This document shows positions 35,109 through 44,160 of a stretch of DNA of 64,000 bases, piece after piece. The stretch spans positions 62,001 through 126,000 of the forward strand of contig NZ_BMFC01000007.1 of NCBI RefSeq assembly GCF_014637725.1, read 5' to 3'. The notes below the pieces were generated by a model, which saw only the letters and a list, made by a program, of their open reading frames with translations, was not told the origin of the DNA and made no database searches. How positions within the stretch are numbered: position 1 is the stretch's first letter; every line of letters starts with the position of its first letter. The position numbers and the translations under genes were made by a program. The stretch comes from Marivita lacus. Lineage in GTDB: Bacteria > Pseudomonadota > Alphaproteobacteria > Rhodobacterales > Rhodobacteraceae.

Positions 35109-36101
35109 TCAGCACTCGACCGGCTCTGCCAGCCGCACGGCAGTCTTGCCGCGCCATAGTCTGCGCGAGGGCATGATAAGAACTGTCTCGGGATGCGGCG
35201 CACGGATCTCGGTTGGGCCGTCATGTCCGATCAGCGTGCCCTCGGGCAAGCGTTCCAGCCCGGACCAATCTTCGGCAAAGCGGAAATCGTCGGTTTCGAT
35301 CGTGACGGCGCGCGAGACCTGGAAGAACTGCATCGGTTCGGGGGCGGGACGATCGGCCAGCCAATCTTCGGCGAAATCCGCAACCACAGACCCGGTCGCG
35401 CGCAGGAAACGGATGGCGGTTTCGATCGCCACACCCTCGGCGGGAGCTTCCCAATGCTGGCCGGCTTCGACGAGCATGGCGTTGCGCGGCGACGCCGGAT
35501 CGGAAAACCCGCCGTAATCCCGCATCCGCATGCCTTCGGCATGGCCATGGTCATTGATGACCAGGTCAGGGTAACCAACGCTGCGCGCCAGATCGCGTCC
35601 CTTGGGTCGAAGCCCCGCGATGGTCAGTGCATTGGCCTTGTTCTGCATCGAATGGATGTCGAGCAGCAGATCAACGGTGTCGAGCCACGGCCGCACCTCG
35701 CGTGCGCGACGGAGTTCCTCGGTCAGTTTGCGGTCAGGGTCGTCCAGCGTGGCGGGCGACCAGAGGCGGTTGAAATCCTCGTCGATCCAGCGCGATGCAT
35801 CAGGCACATCCGGGTCGAACGCCTCGTGCGCCGCGACATTCATGAACGCGAGCGACAGCTTGCCTCGGTTGGGTCGCGTCTCACGCCGCATCATCCAGTC
35901 CAATGCCAAAGAGCCGCATGGCTCATTGCCATGCACGATGGCGGTGATCGCGACATGGGGTCCGGGCTGACCGCTGTCGAATGTCCAGATGTAAGGAATT
36001 GCACCCGTGCCCGCTGCATAGGGTGTTATGTCCGGTGGGGTCAGTTCGACGAGAAACGGGTTGGGCAGGCCGGTGGCCGATCCACTGCGCGGTTGAGTCA
36101 T
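35109..36101 (-). CDS. Succinylglutamate desuccinylase/aspartoacylase-family protein
   Basis: A second, distinct AstE/AspA-type zinc hydrolase (330 residues): IVHGNEPCGSLALDW (His57, Glu60) and LLDIHSMQNK give the metal site, RWIDEDFNRLWSP the arginine stretch, and the C-terminal barrel contains APHPETVLIMPS. It is the last gene of the peptide-ABC operon, overlapping the N-formylglutamate amidohydrolase by 4 bases. The two hydrolases together suggest removal of N-acyl groups from imported amino acids. Confidence 0.88.
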   Translation of the reverse strand: MTQPRSGSATGLPNPFLVELTPPDITPYAAGTGAIPYIWTFDSGQPGPHVAITAIVHGNEPCGSLALDWMMRRETRPNRGKLSLAFMNVAAHEAFDPDVPDASRWIDEDFNRLWSPATLDDPDRKLTEELRRAREVRPWLDTVDLLLDIHSMQNKANALTIAGLRPKGRDLARSVGYPDLVINDHGHAEGMRMRDYGGFSDPASPRNAMLVEAGQHWEAPAEGVAIETAIRFLRATGSVVADFAEDWLADRPAPEPMQFFQVSRAVTIETDDFRFAEDWSGLERLPEGTLIGHDGPTEIRAPHPETVLIMPSRRLWRGKTAVRLAEPVEC

Positions 36102-36976
36102 TCTGCGGGGTTCCTCTGCAACCGGGTTTCAACATATTGGGCAAGATGAGCGGCAAGGTCCGTGAAGCTGGCCTTGAGTTCGGCATATCCCGCGTTCGGC
36201 TCTCGCGTGGTTTCATCCATGTAAAGCTTGCGGTTGACCTCGATCTGTATCGAGTTGCGGTGCAAGGCGGGCGCGCCATTGGCACGGATCAACTCCATCC
36301 CCTTGTAAGGGTCGTTGATGGCAACCGAATAGCCGCGTTCAGTCAGAAAGGCGCGCACAGTTTCGGTAAACTCTGGCTCGCAGGCTGTACCGTCCAGATC
36401 CCCGAGGACGAAATCAGGCCGCGGCGTACCGCGAGCCTGCGTCGACATCGCCGAGGCGACTTCCTGCATCGAATGACAGTTGACATGCCAGACCCTACCC
36501 CAACGGGTATGGGCCTGATCAAGAAGCGCGCGCAGTCGCGACACATATGGGCTGTGGTAGCGCGCGACACGGGCTGCCACCTCGTCCGCCGTCAGGTGGC
36601 GGGCATACATCGGCCCTCCATCGGGCGGCACTCTGGTCCAGCAGAGGCCGATGCCAAGGCTGCTTTTCACAGTCGGGTTCAAGGGCACGGGGTACGCACC
36701 CTCGATCTGAGCCGGGTCCATATCGTCGGCGGCGCGGTTCGCATCGACATAGGAGCGGGGGAAATGCGCCTCGAGCAGCACCGCGCCCAGGTCGGTGGCC
36801 CCTGCCCAGAGATCCGCCACATGCGTATCCTCGGCATTGCGCAGAATTATTGGGTCTGCGGCGTGGTCGAAATCGACCGGGTAGTCCGTGCCGGAATGAG
36901 GGCTGTCGAAGACGAGCGGCAGGCGCTGGCCTTCTGCTCCCTTGACGCTGAGAACACCGGGGATGGTTTCGGTCAT
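36098..36976 (-). CDS. N-formylglutamate amidohydrolase family protein
   Basis: The 292-residue protein matches the N-formylglutamate amidohydrolase family (HutG-like): VFDSPHSGTDYP near residue 23, NRAADDMD, the YHSPYVSRL segment, VWHVNCHSM with metal-binding His, and IQIEVNRKLYMDE near the end. The family removes formyl or other acyl groups from glutamate and related amino acids. It overlaps both its neighbours by 4 bases in a seven-gene operon with a peptide-type ABC transporter. There are no other histidine-utilisation genes here, so the substrate may be an imported N-acyl amino acid rather than formylglutamate from histidine. Confidence 0.9.
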   Translation of the reverse strand: MTETIPGVLSVKGAEGQRLPLVFDSPHSGTDYPVDFDHAADPIILRNAEDTHVADLWAGATDLGAVLLEAHFPRSYVDANRAADDMDPAQIEGAYPVPLNPTVKSSLGIGLCWTRVPPDGGPMYARHLTADEVAARVARYHSPYVSRLRALLDQAHTRWGRVWHVNCHSMQEVASAMSTQARGTPRPDFVLGDLDGTACEPEFTETVRAFLTERGYSVAINDPYKGMELIRANGAPALHRNSIQIEVNRKLYMDETTREPNAGYAELKASFTDLAAHLAQYVETRLQRNPAE

Positions 36977-37971
36977 TCGGTTCCTCCATCGTGCAGGTGG
37001 CAGGCGGTGCTATGATCGCCTTCGGTGATCCTGCGCGGCACGTCGCGTCGGCAACGAGGGCCAGCCATGGGACAGCGCGGGTGAAAATGGCAGCCCGGCG
37101 GTGGATTGAGTGGCGATGGGATTTCGCCCTTGACCGTCCTGAAAACCTGACGACCCGCGCCAAGACGCGGCACCTGGTCCAGAAGCGCCTGCGTGTAGGG
37201 ATGACGAGGGCCATCAAACAAGGCCTCGGTCGGGGCAACCTCGACGATCCGGCCGAGGTACATCACGACCACCCGGTCGGCGATATGTTCCACAACGCCA
37301 AGATCATGGCTGATGAAAAGATAGGTCAGGTCGAGGTCGCGCCGCAGATCCTGGAACAGGTTGATCACTTGCGCCTGGATCGACACGTCCAGAGCCGCGA
37401 TGCTCTCGTCACAGATCAGGAACTCGGGTTTGACGGCTAGGGCACGCGCGATGCCGATGCGTTGCCTTTGTCCACCCGACATCTGGTGCGGGTAGCGCTG
37501 CGCGAAGGCGCGGTCGAGCCCGACCTTTTCGAGGAGCTGATCGACATAGTCCGCGACGCTCTGCCGATTGGTCAGACCGTGATAGACAGCCGCCTCACCG
37601 ATGATGTCGGCAACTTTCATGCGCGGATTGAGAGAGGACATCGGGTCCTGGAAGATCATCTGGATCCGCAACCGCTTTTCGCGCGCCCGGGCACTGCGGG
37701 CATCGGTGATATCGATCCCCTCGAAACGGATTTCCCCGTCACTGACCGGCAAGAGCCCGGCCACCATGCGCCCCAATGTGGATTTTCCGCAGCCACTTTC
37801 CCCGACCAGGCCCACGACCTCACCACGAGCCACGGTGAAACTGGCAGTATCGACCGCGTTCACGCATGTTTCGCGAAGATCAGCTCCCAAACGCCGGGCA
37901 AGCCGTTCGACACCGTCCAGCTTCTTTTCGAACCGGCGTGATACGCCGTTCAGTTCAAGCATCGCGGTCAT
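36973..37971 (-). CDS. ABC transporter ATP-binding protein, OppF/DppF type
   Basis: This 332-residue ATPase has Walker A GESGCGKST, signature MSGGQRQRI, Walker B FLICDESIAALD and the oligopeptide-type C-terminal extension with cysteines (CHFHPRCPMAGPRCRRDVP) that can hold an Fe-S or zinc site. Note Glu-Ser instead of the common Glu-Pro in Walker B. The start at 37971 ([14 protein letters not shown]) overlaps the oppD-like gene by 4 bases. Confidence 0.92.
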   Translation of the reverse strand: MTAMLELNGVSRRFEKKLDGVERLARRLGADLRETCVNAVDTASFTVARGEVVGLVGESGCGKSTLGRMVAGLLPVSDGEIRFEGIDITDARSARAREKRLRIQMIFQDPMSSLNPRMKVADIIGEAAVYHGLTNRQSVADYVDQLLEKVGLDRAFAQRYPHQMSGGQRQRIGIARALAVKPEFLICDESIAALDVSIQAQVINLFQDLRRDLDLTYLFISHDLGVVEHIADRVVVMYLGRIVEVAPTEALFDGPRHPYTQALLDQVPRLGAGRQVFRTVKGEIPSPLNPPPGCHFHPRCPMAGPRCRRDVPRRITEGDHSTACHLHDGGTE

Positions 37972-38948
37972 GCGGCGCCCTCCGTCTCGACGATCGGATG
38001 AAAGCAGCGCAGACCGCGTTTCGGTCCGATATCGGTGATGGCCGGGGCTTTTGCACGACAGGTCTCGTCGACCCGGTGACAGCGCGGGGCGAAGGCGCAC
38101 CCGACAGGCAATCGCGCCATGTTCGGTGCCATGCCGGGGATCTGTGTCAGCCGCTCACCCCGCCGTCCGTGGCCGGGGATCGACCCCAAGAGCCCCTCGG
38201 TATAGGGGTGACCGGGTGCGGTCAGGACGTCATCCGTCGGCCCGGATTCGACAATGCGGCCCGCGTACATGACTGAAACCTTGTCCGCCAGCCCCGCAAC
38301 AACGGCCAGATCATGGGTGATCCAGATCAGCGCCGTGCCGGTTTCGCGAGCCAGCTCCTGGACCTCTGCAAGGATCTGGCTCTGGATCGTCACGTCCAGC
38401 GCAGTGGTCGGCTCATCGGCGACGATCAGGTCAGGACCGTTCAGAAGAGCGATCGCGATGGCGACACGCTGGCGCATGCCACCGGAGAACTGATGTGGAT
38501 AGGCCGCCAGCCTGTCGGCGGGCGAAGGGATGCCTACGCGCGCCAGAACCCTGATCGCGCGGTCTTTCGCGGCAGCGTGGCTGACTCGGTGATGCGCACG
38601 GACTGCCTCGACCATCTGGGTTTCGATCCGCAGAACCGGGTTCAGTGTCATCATCGGGTCCTGAAAGATCATCGCGATCCTGTTGCCACGCAGGCTGCGC
38701 ATCTCGCGGTTCGACAATGTCGCGAGATCCTGACCTTTGAAGTTGATCTGGCCGCCGACCACCCGGCCCGGAGCATCCACAAGTCGCAGAATGGAAAAGC
38801 CGGTGACTGACTTGCCAGAGCCGCTTTCACCGACAAGGCCCAGCACTTCGCCCGCGTCCAGCGAAAAACTGACGCCGTCCACCGCCTTGACGACGCCTGC
38901 ATCGGTGAAGAAATGGGTCTGCAGATCGCGCACATCGAGAACACTCAT
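37968..38948 (-). CDS. ABC transporter ATP-binding protein, OppD/DppD type
   Basis: This 326-residue ATPase has Walker [10 protein letters not shown], signature FSGGMRQRV, Walker [13 protein letters not shown] and the C-terminal cysteine extension ([17 protein letters not shown]) of the OppD family. ATG 38948 ([14 protein letters not shown]) is the natural start; the longer frame runs into the preceding permease. It pairs with the OppF-type subunit. Confidence 0.93.
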   Translation of the reverse strand: MSVLDVRDLQTHFFTDAGVVKAVDGVSFSLDAGEVLGLVGESGSGKSVTGFSILRLVDAPGRVVGGQINFKGQDLATLSNREMRSLRGNRIAMIFQDPMMTLNPVLRIETQMVEAVRAHHRVSHAAAKDRAIRVLARVGIPSPADRLAAYPHQFSGGMRQRVAIAIALLNGPDLIVADEPTTALDVTIQSQILAEVQELARETGTALIWITHDLAVVAGLADKVSVMYAGRIVESGPTDDVLTAPGHPYTEGLLGSIPGHGRRGERLTQIPGMAPNMARLPVGCAFAPRCHRVDETCRAKAPAITDIGPKRGLRCFHPIVETEGAA

Positions 38949-39991
38949 CGTGTCAGCCTCGGGTTCAGAGTGTCGCGCAGCCGGTCGCCAACCATGTTGA
39001 TGGAGGCCACGATCGCCAGGAGTGCGACGCCAGGATACATGCTCATCCAGTATTGGCCCGACAGCATGTAGCCATACCCATTTGCGATCAGCAGCCCCAG
39101 CGACGGCTGGGTGATGGGCACGCCGACGCCAAGAAAGGACAACGAGCTTTCCAGCACGATGGTGTTGGCAACCTGCACGGTCGAAATCACGATCAGCGGT
39201 GGGATGCAGTTGGGCAGCAGGTGTCCAAAGACGATCCGCCAATCAGGCAGGCCCAGACCACGCGCGGCATCTATATATTCCTTCCGCGTCTCCGACAGGG
39301 CGGTTCCGCGCACCGTACGGGCGTAATAGGCCCATTGCACGATGATCAGCGCAATCACGATCTTGTCGAGGCCGCGCCCGAAGGCTGCCATCAGCATCAG
39401 CGCAACAAGGATCGAAGGGAAGGAGAGCTGGAAATCGACGATCCGCATCAGGATCGTCTCGATCCTGCCTCCGGCCCAGGCGGAATAGATGCCGACGACC
39501 ACTCCGATCGCCATGGCCGCAAGCGTCGCGGCGATGGACACCGAGAGCGAAACACGCAAGCCGTAGAGAATTCCCGACAGGATATCGCGGCCCTGCTCGT
39601 CGGTGCCGAGGTGAAAGGTCATGGAACCGTCGAACGTGGTCGATCCCGGCGGCAGGCGGCCGTCCATGATATCAAGCTGGCGCAGGTCATACGGGTTCTG
39701 CGGTGAAAGTTCCGTAGCGAAGATCGCCAGCACCACCAGCAGCAGCAAGCTGGCGGTCGCGACATAGGCCGAGGGGCCGGAAAAGAACTTGCGGTATTTG
39801 CCCTTGAGCAGCGCTGCCGCAAGCACAATCAGCCCGACGAGCAGGATGATCCGCGACACCAACGGCGGCAGGCCGACACCCGACAGCAGCATGCTCAGTG
39901 ATGCCGCAACTGCCACGCCGGCCATGCGACTGGTGATGCGCCAGCGTTTGCCCAGATCGACAGGAGGTGGCGTGGTCTCTACCGCGCTCAT
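38945..39991 (-). CDS. ABC transporter permease, OppC/DppC type
   Basis: A 348-residue permease, longer than usual at the N terminus: two extra hydrophobic segments (AGVAVAASLSMLLSGVGLP and ISRIILLVGLIVLAAALL-like, residues about 25-65) precede the normal first helix. The DppC signatures are LGTDEQGRDILSGILYGLRV and SETRKEYIDAARGLGLPDWRI, then SFLGVGVPITQPSLGLLI. The start at 39991 overlaps the oppB-like gene. Confidence 0.9.
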   Translation of the reverse strand: MSAVETTPPPVDLGKRWRITSRMAGVAVAASLSMLLSGVGLPPLVSRIILLVGLIVLAAALLKGKYRKFFSGPSAYVATASLLLLVVLAIFATELSPQNPYDLRQLDIMDGRLPPGSTTFDGSMTFHLGTDEQGRDILSGILYGLRVSLSVSIAATLAAMAIGVVVGIYSAWAGGRIETILMRIVDFQLSFPSILVALMLMAAFGRGLDKIVIALIIVQWAYYARTVRGTALSETRKEYIDAARGLGLPDWRIVFGHLLPNCIPPLIVISTVQVANTIVLESSLSFLGVGVPITQPSLGLLIANGYGYMLSGQYWMSMYPGVALLAIVASINMVGDRLRDTLNPRLTR

Positions 39992-40965
39992 GTTGCCTCC
40001 CCCCTCACTCGAACTCGGGGGTCGAGCAACGTGTAGATCACGTCGACCGTAAAGTTGATGATGATGAAAATGATGACCGTCAGCATCAGGTAGGCCACGA
40101 TCACCGGTCGGTCGAGCGTCGTAATGCTGTCGATCAGCAGCTTGCCCATGCCGGGCCACGCAAAGACGGTTTCGGTCACAACGGCGAACGCGATCATCGA
40201 GCCCAACTCGAGGCCAAGAACCGTGATGATCGGAATCATGATGTTCTTGAGAACATGCACCACGAGGATGCGGGTTTCCGAGAGGCCTTTGGCGCGGGCG
40301 AATTTCACGTAGTCCTGCATCAAGGCCTCTTGGGTTCCAGCGCGCGCGAGACGCGTTACAAGCGAGGCCTTGTAGAGCGCGAGTGTGAGCGCGGGCAGGA
40401 TCATGTATTGCAGACCGTCGGCCGAAAAGATCGACAAGCGCATGCCCAATACCTCGACAGTTTCGCCGCGCCCGGTCGAGGGCAGCCAGCGCAGTTCGAC
40501 TGCAAAAATGAGGATCAGCAGCATGCCAACCCAGAAATTCGGCAGCGAGAAGCCGAAGATCGAGCCGGTCATGATCGCCCTGCCCTGCCACCGGTCCGCC
40601 TTGTAGCCCGCATAGACCCCAAGCGGGACACCGATCATCACAGAGAAGATCAGCCCCAAAAGCGCCAGTTCCAAAGTCGCTGGCATGTAGGACAGGATCA
40701 GTTGAACAGCAGGTTCGCCATGCACGAAACTGCGTCCAAGATCGCCCTGCAAGGCGTTGCCGATGAATTTGAGGAACTGGATATGCACCGGCTGGTCAAA
40801 GCCGAAACGGGCCATGGTTTCCTCGACCTCCAGCGGCGTGGCATCGGGCGAGATCAGGATGTCGACAGGATTGCCGATCATGTAGACGCCAAAGAAGACG
40901 ACGATCATCATGGCGATCAAAACAAAGACCGACTGCGCAAGGCGGCGGAGCAGAAAGACCAGCAT
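39988..40965 (-). CDS. ABC transporter permease, OppB/DppB type
   Basis: This 325-residue permease opens with MLVFLLRRLAQSVFVLIAMM and carries the EAA loop FARAKGLSETRILVVHVLKN, with VTETVFAWPGMGKLLIDSI near the end. It is 71 bases downstream of the receptor gene and overlaps the next permease by 4 bases. Confidence 0.92.
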   Translation of the reverse strand: MLVFLLRRLAQSVFVLIAMMIVVFFGVYMIGNPVDILISPDATPLEVEETMARFGFDQPVHIQFLKFIGNALQGDLGRSFVHGEPAVQLILSYMPATLELALLGLIFSVMIGVPLGVYAGYKADRWQGRAIMTGSIFGFSLPNFWVGMLLILIFAVELRWLPSTGRGETVEVLGMRLSIFSADGLQYMILPALTLALYKASLVTRLARAGTQEALMQDYVKFARAKGLSETRILVVHVLKNIMIPIITVLGLELGSMIAFAVVTETVFAWPGMGKLLIDSITTLDRPVIVAYLMLTVIIFIIINFTVDVIYTLLDPRVRVRGEAT

Positions 40966-41036
40966 CGTCTATGCGTCCCGAGGTCGGAGGAGAGGGGATG
41001 CCCCGCGGCGCCGGCCGCAGGGCAAGATGGCAAGCC

Positions 41037-42656
41037 TTATTCGACCGGGCGGATCAAGTAAGGCAGCGTATACTGGTCAGCACGCGGTGTGTAATCGAGG
41101 CCAGCACGCATCGCCCAAGGTGTCACCTCGTAGTGCAGCGGGATGATGGCATAGTCATCCATGGCCATTCGCGATGCCTTGCGCAGCAATTCCTGCCGAG
41201 CGGTGTCATCGACGGTGCGGAGCGCTTCGACGAGGACCGCGTCCATTTCGGGGTTGGAATACTGCCCCCGGTTGGTCCCGCCAAGGCCGAGGTCAGGATT
41301 GCGGGTGGCCAGCAACGCACGCAGCGGCGAGGACATCTCGCCCGTACCCGCACCCCAACCCGCCAGGTAGGCCGAGAATTCGAACGCATTGCGGCGCGAG
41401 AAGAAGGTAGAGGCCGTCGAGGCGTCGATCTCGGTCTCGATGCCGATGCGCGCCCACATTTGCGCCACGGCCTGGGCCACCTGCGCGTCGTTGATGTAGC
41501 GATCATTCGGTGTCCCGATTGTGATGCCGAAGCCCTCGGGATAGCCCGCCTCGGTCAGAAGCGCCGTTGCGCGCTCTGCGTCAAAGCTGCGTGGCGGAAG
41601 ATCGCCCTCGTCGTGGGCACCGAACATGCCCGGCGGAAGCAATTCACCTGCGGACACGGCCACTCCACCCATGATGCGCTCGACGATGGCATCGCGGTTG
41701 ACCGCGATGGTCAGTGCTTCGCGCACCCGGATGTCCTTCAGCGGATTGGCACCATCGGTGCCGGTGATCATCGGCGATGGCTCTTGCTCATGATCGAGAT
41801 GGATGTAAATCACCCGGTTCGAGATGCCCTGCACCACACGCATCGTGTCATCGGCGCGCAGGCGTTCAAGATCCTGCAGCGGCGGGTTTTCGATCAAATC
41901 GACATCACCGGCGATCAAGGCAGCCACCCGCGGGCCTTCAGAGGTCAGCGGCAGCATCGTCACCTTCTCCCAAGGCGCGGCCTCACCCCAGTAGTCGGGA
42001 TTGCGCACCAGTTCGATGCCCTCGCCCCTGCGGAAGCTTTCCAACAGGAAGGGTCCGGTTCCGATGGCGATCGATCCGTCATTGAAGGCCTGCGTGGCCG
42101 GATAATTCAGATCGCCGCACCCTTCCGGGCTGAACTCGATGGCAGCGCCATCAACGCCATTGGCCCGTGCCGAGATAATGCCGAAGGTCGAGAACTCGGT
42201 TGGCATCAGCGGATAGGGTTCGGCACTGTGTACGATCAGGGTGTGAGGATCGATCACCTCGAGATCGGTGATCCCCCCGGTATATGTGGTGAACAGCGAC
42301 GGTGAATCGGGCACTCCGGGAATGCGGCAAACGGTGTAGACCACGTCATAGGCATCGAAGGGCGAACCGTCCGAAAACGTCACGTCATCCCGCAGATTGA
42401 ACTGCCACCGCGTGTCTCCGACCGGTTCCCAGCTTTCGGCCAACAAGGGTGTAAGTTGCTGCGCCTCATCGGTGCCAACCAGCGATTCAAACACGTTTCG
42501 GCGCAACTGGTTGTTCGGACCCACATTGTGGAAATGCGGATCGGCCGAAGACGGTTCGGATGCAAAGCCGATCCTAAGATCCTGTGCAGCAAGCGGCAAT
42601 GCCGGCAGCGCGGCAAGCGCCGCAACGGTCAGGCCGCGGAAAACTGGGCTGGACAT
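41037..42656 (-). CDS. ABC transporter substrate-binding protein, family 5
   Basis: From ATG 42656, preceded by GGAGACC, the protein has 539 residues with a Sec signal peptide (GLTVAALAALPALPLAAQ) and the SBP_bac_5 body: RIGFASEPSSADPHFHN, FESLVGTDEAQQL, LRDDVTFSDGSPFDAYDVVY. It is the receptor of the transporter and the first gene of the operon. A longer frame open to 42857 lacks a signal peptide and covers the promoter region, so it was not used. Confidence 0.92.
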   Translation of the reverse strand: MSSPVFRGLTVAALAALPALPLAAQDLRIGFASEPSSADPHFHNVGPNNQLRRNVFESLVGTDEAQQLTPLLAESWEPVGDTRWQFNLRDDVTFSDGSPFDAYDVVYTVCRIPGVPDSPSLFTTYTGGITDLEVIDPHTLIVHSAEPYPLMPTEFSTFGIISARANGVDGAAIEFSPEGCGDLNYPATQAFNDGSIAIGTGPFLLESFRRGEGIELVRNPDYWGEAAPWEKVTMLPLTSEGPRVAALIAGDVDLIENPPLQDLERLRADDTMRVVQGISNRVIYIHLDHEQEPSPMITGTDGANPLKDIRVREALTIAVNRDAIVERIMGGVAVSAGELLPPGMFGAHDEGDLPPRSFDAERATALLTEAGYPEGFGITIGTPNDRYINDAQVAQAVAQMWARIGIETEIDASTASTFFSRRNAFEFSAYLAGWGAGTGEMSSPLRALLATRNPDLGLGGTNRGQYSNPEMDAVLVEALRTVDDTARQELLRKASRMAMDDYAIIPLHYEVTPWAMRAGLDYTPRADQYTLPYLIRPVE

Positions 42657-42786
42657 GTCAGGTGGTCTCCTCTGTTGGCGGGCCAGGTTTGGCGCCGATG
42701 GCGGCAGCAGGCATCTTTTGCTGTCGTGATGAGCGTTACCGTATCCGAAACCCGGAAAACGGAAATTGGAAACTGCATGTCTTTGT

Positions 42787-42802
42787 GTTATGCATGCATA
42801 AC
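42787..42802. promoter_or_regulatory. 16-bp perfect palindrome, candidate LysR operator
   Basis: GTTATGCATGCATAAC is a perfect 16-base palindrome in the 185-base region between the divergent LysR gene and the ABC operon. It fits the T-N11-A rule of LysR binding sites. It lies 40 bases before the regulator start, which suits autoregulation. Confidence 0.55.
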
Positions 42803-42841
42803 GGTTTCGCATGGAAACTCGGTCAGGGAGGCTGGTTGCCA

Positions 42842-43765
42842 ATGCGAACACGCGCATCGATCCGCGAATACGAAGTTCTACGAGCTGTCATCACCTCTGG
42901 CACCGTGACATCGGCTGCGCACCGGCTTGGCATCTCGCAACCCGCTGTCAGCCGCCTTCTGGCTCAACTGGAATCGAATGTCGGCGTCATGCTGTTCGAG
43001 CGGCGTGGCGGACGATTGCGCCCGACCGCAGAGGCGGTGCAGTTGAATGGCAGGCTCGACCGATTGTTTGACGCGCTGGCCTATCTCGACGGGACCGATC
43101 CGTCTGATCCGGTCAGTCAGCCACTAAGGCTTGCTGCGCCGCCGACGCTCGGCCACCGATTTCTTGCCAGCGCCATGGCGACGTTCATGAAACAGAACCC
43201 GAGCCAGATGATCTCGCTCGAGACCTGCACCTCAAACGGTCTGGTCAGTCGACTGGTTGACGACACCATAGATCTTGGCTTTACTCTGGCCGAGTTGACG
43301 CATTCTGCGATGGAACTGATCCCGTTTCACAGAACTTTTGCGGTCTGTGTCATGGCCTCGGACCACCCGCTGGCGCGTCACAAGGTCATCACTCCAGAGA
43401 TCTTGCATGGAGAGGATCAAATCGCATTGATGCGCCGCCACATGGTTCGCACGAGGCTTGATCAGGTCTTTGCACGCGCCGGTGTCAGGCCCCGGATCGT
43501 GGCCGAAGTGGCAACTGGCGTCAGCGCGATCACTTTGGCCCGACATGGCGTCGGTGTGGCGGTGATCTGCCCCTTTCCGCTTTTGCGTCACCACGAACCC
43601 GATCTCGCGATCCGTCCCTTTGCACCCGAGTTTGTCTATCGCGCATCCTTCGCGGTCTCGACCGTTCGCCCGCTGTCGAAACCCGCACGCGCGTTCATGC
43701 GTCATGTGCAACTCGTCGTGAAGTCCGAACGCATTCTGACGACCGAGAGTTGGGCCGCGCAGTAG
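42842..43765 (+). CDS. LysR-family transcriptional regulator
   Basis: This regulator of 307 residues starts at ATG 42842 after GGGAGG. The HTH is EYEVLRAVITSGTVTSAAHRLGISQPAVSRLLAQLESNVGVMLFERR (about residues 10-55), followed by the periplasmic-binding-like effector domain. It is divergent from the N-acyl-amino-acid/peptide transporter operon and is the obvious candidate to control it, as is usual for LysR genes. The hydrophobic ligand pocket gives no hint about the inducer. Confidence 0.92.
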   Translation: MRTRASIREYEVLRAVITSGTVTSAAHRLGISQPAVSRLLAQLESNVGVMLFERRGGRLRPTAEAVQLNGRLDRLFDALAYLDGTDPSDPVSQPLRLAAPPTLGHRFLASAMATFMKQNPSQMISLETCTSNGLVSRLVDDTIDLGFTLAELTHSAMELIPFHRTFAVCVMASDHPLARHKVITPEILHGEDQIALMRRHMVRTRLDQVFARAGVRPRIVAEVATGVSAITLARHGVGVAVICPFPLLRHHEPDLAIRPFAPEFVYRASFAVSTVRPLSKPARAFMRHVQLVVKSERILTTESWAAQ

Positions 43766-44160
43766 AGGTATTTTGACCAACACCTTTTTGGCGGGCAGTC
43801 TTTTGGGCCACTTCAGGGCTTCTGGTGTTCGTTCCGACCGGGAGAGGTCAACGGAGCTGTCGCCAGCAATAATGCAACTACCAGTTGGCCAAGCTGCGAG
43901 GGTGCATCAGAGACATTCTCTCTGCGGTGCTTTCGGATGCAGGAGCAAGGAGTCCAATGCATCAATGTCCGTATCGGAACAGGAACGAGACATCGTCTGG
44001 AGGGTTCCGCCTCAGGCGCAATCGGCTGTGCCAGCCGTGGCCAAGGTTTTTGGAGGCCCACTTCGGTGGGCGTGAAGGGTTGAGACCATGTTGAAAAAAA
44101 AGCCACGACTACCTTTTTTGAAACCATCGCGGTCAAAAGGAAGAAAGTAGAGACATCCGG
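43766..44160 (+). other. Intergenic region upstream of the HtrA-like gene
   Basis: About 395 bases with no convincing gene. It contains a tight hairpin, GCCCAC-TTCG-GTGGGC at 44056-44071, whose UUCG loop would be very stable in RNA and lies in the probable 5' leader of the protease mRNA, then A-rich DNA up to the start. A terminator role is unlikely because no T run follows. Confidence 0.5.
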
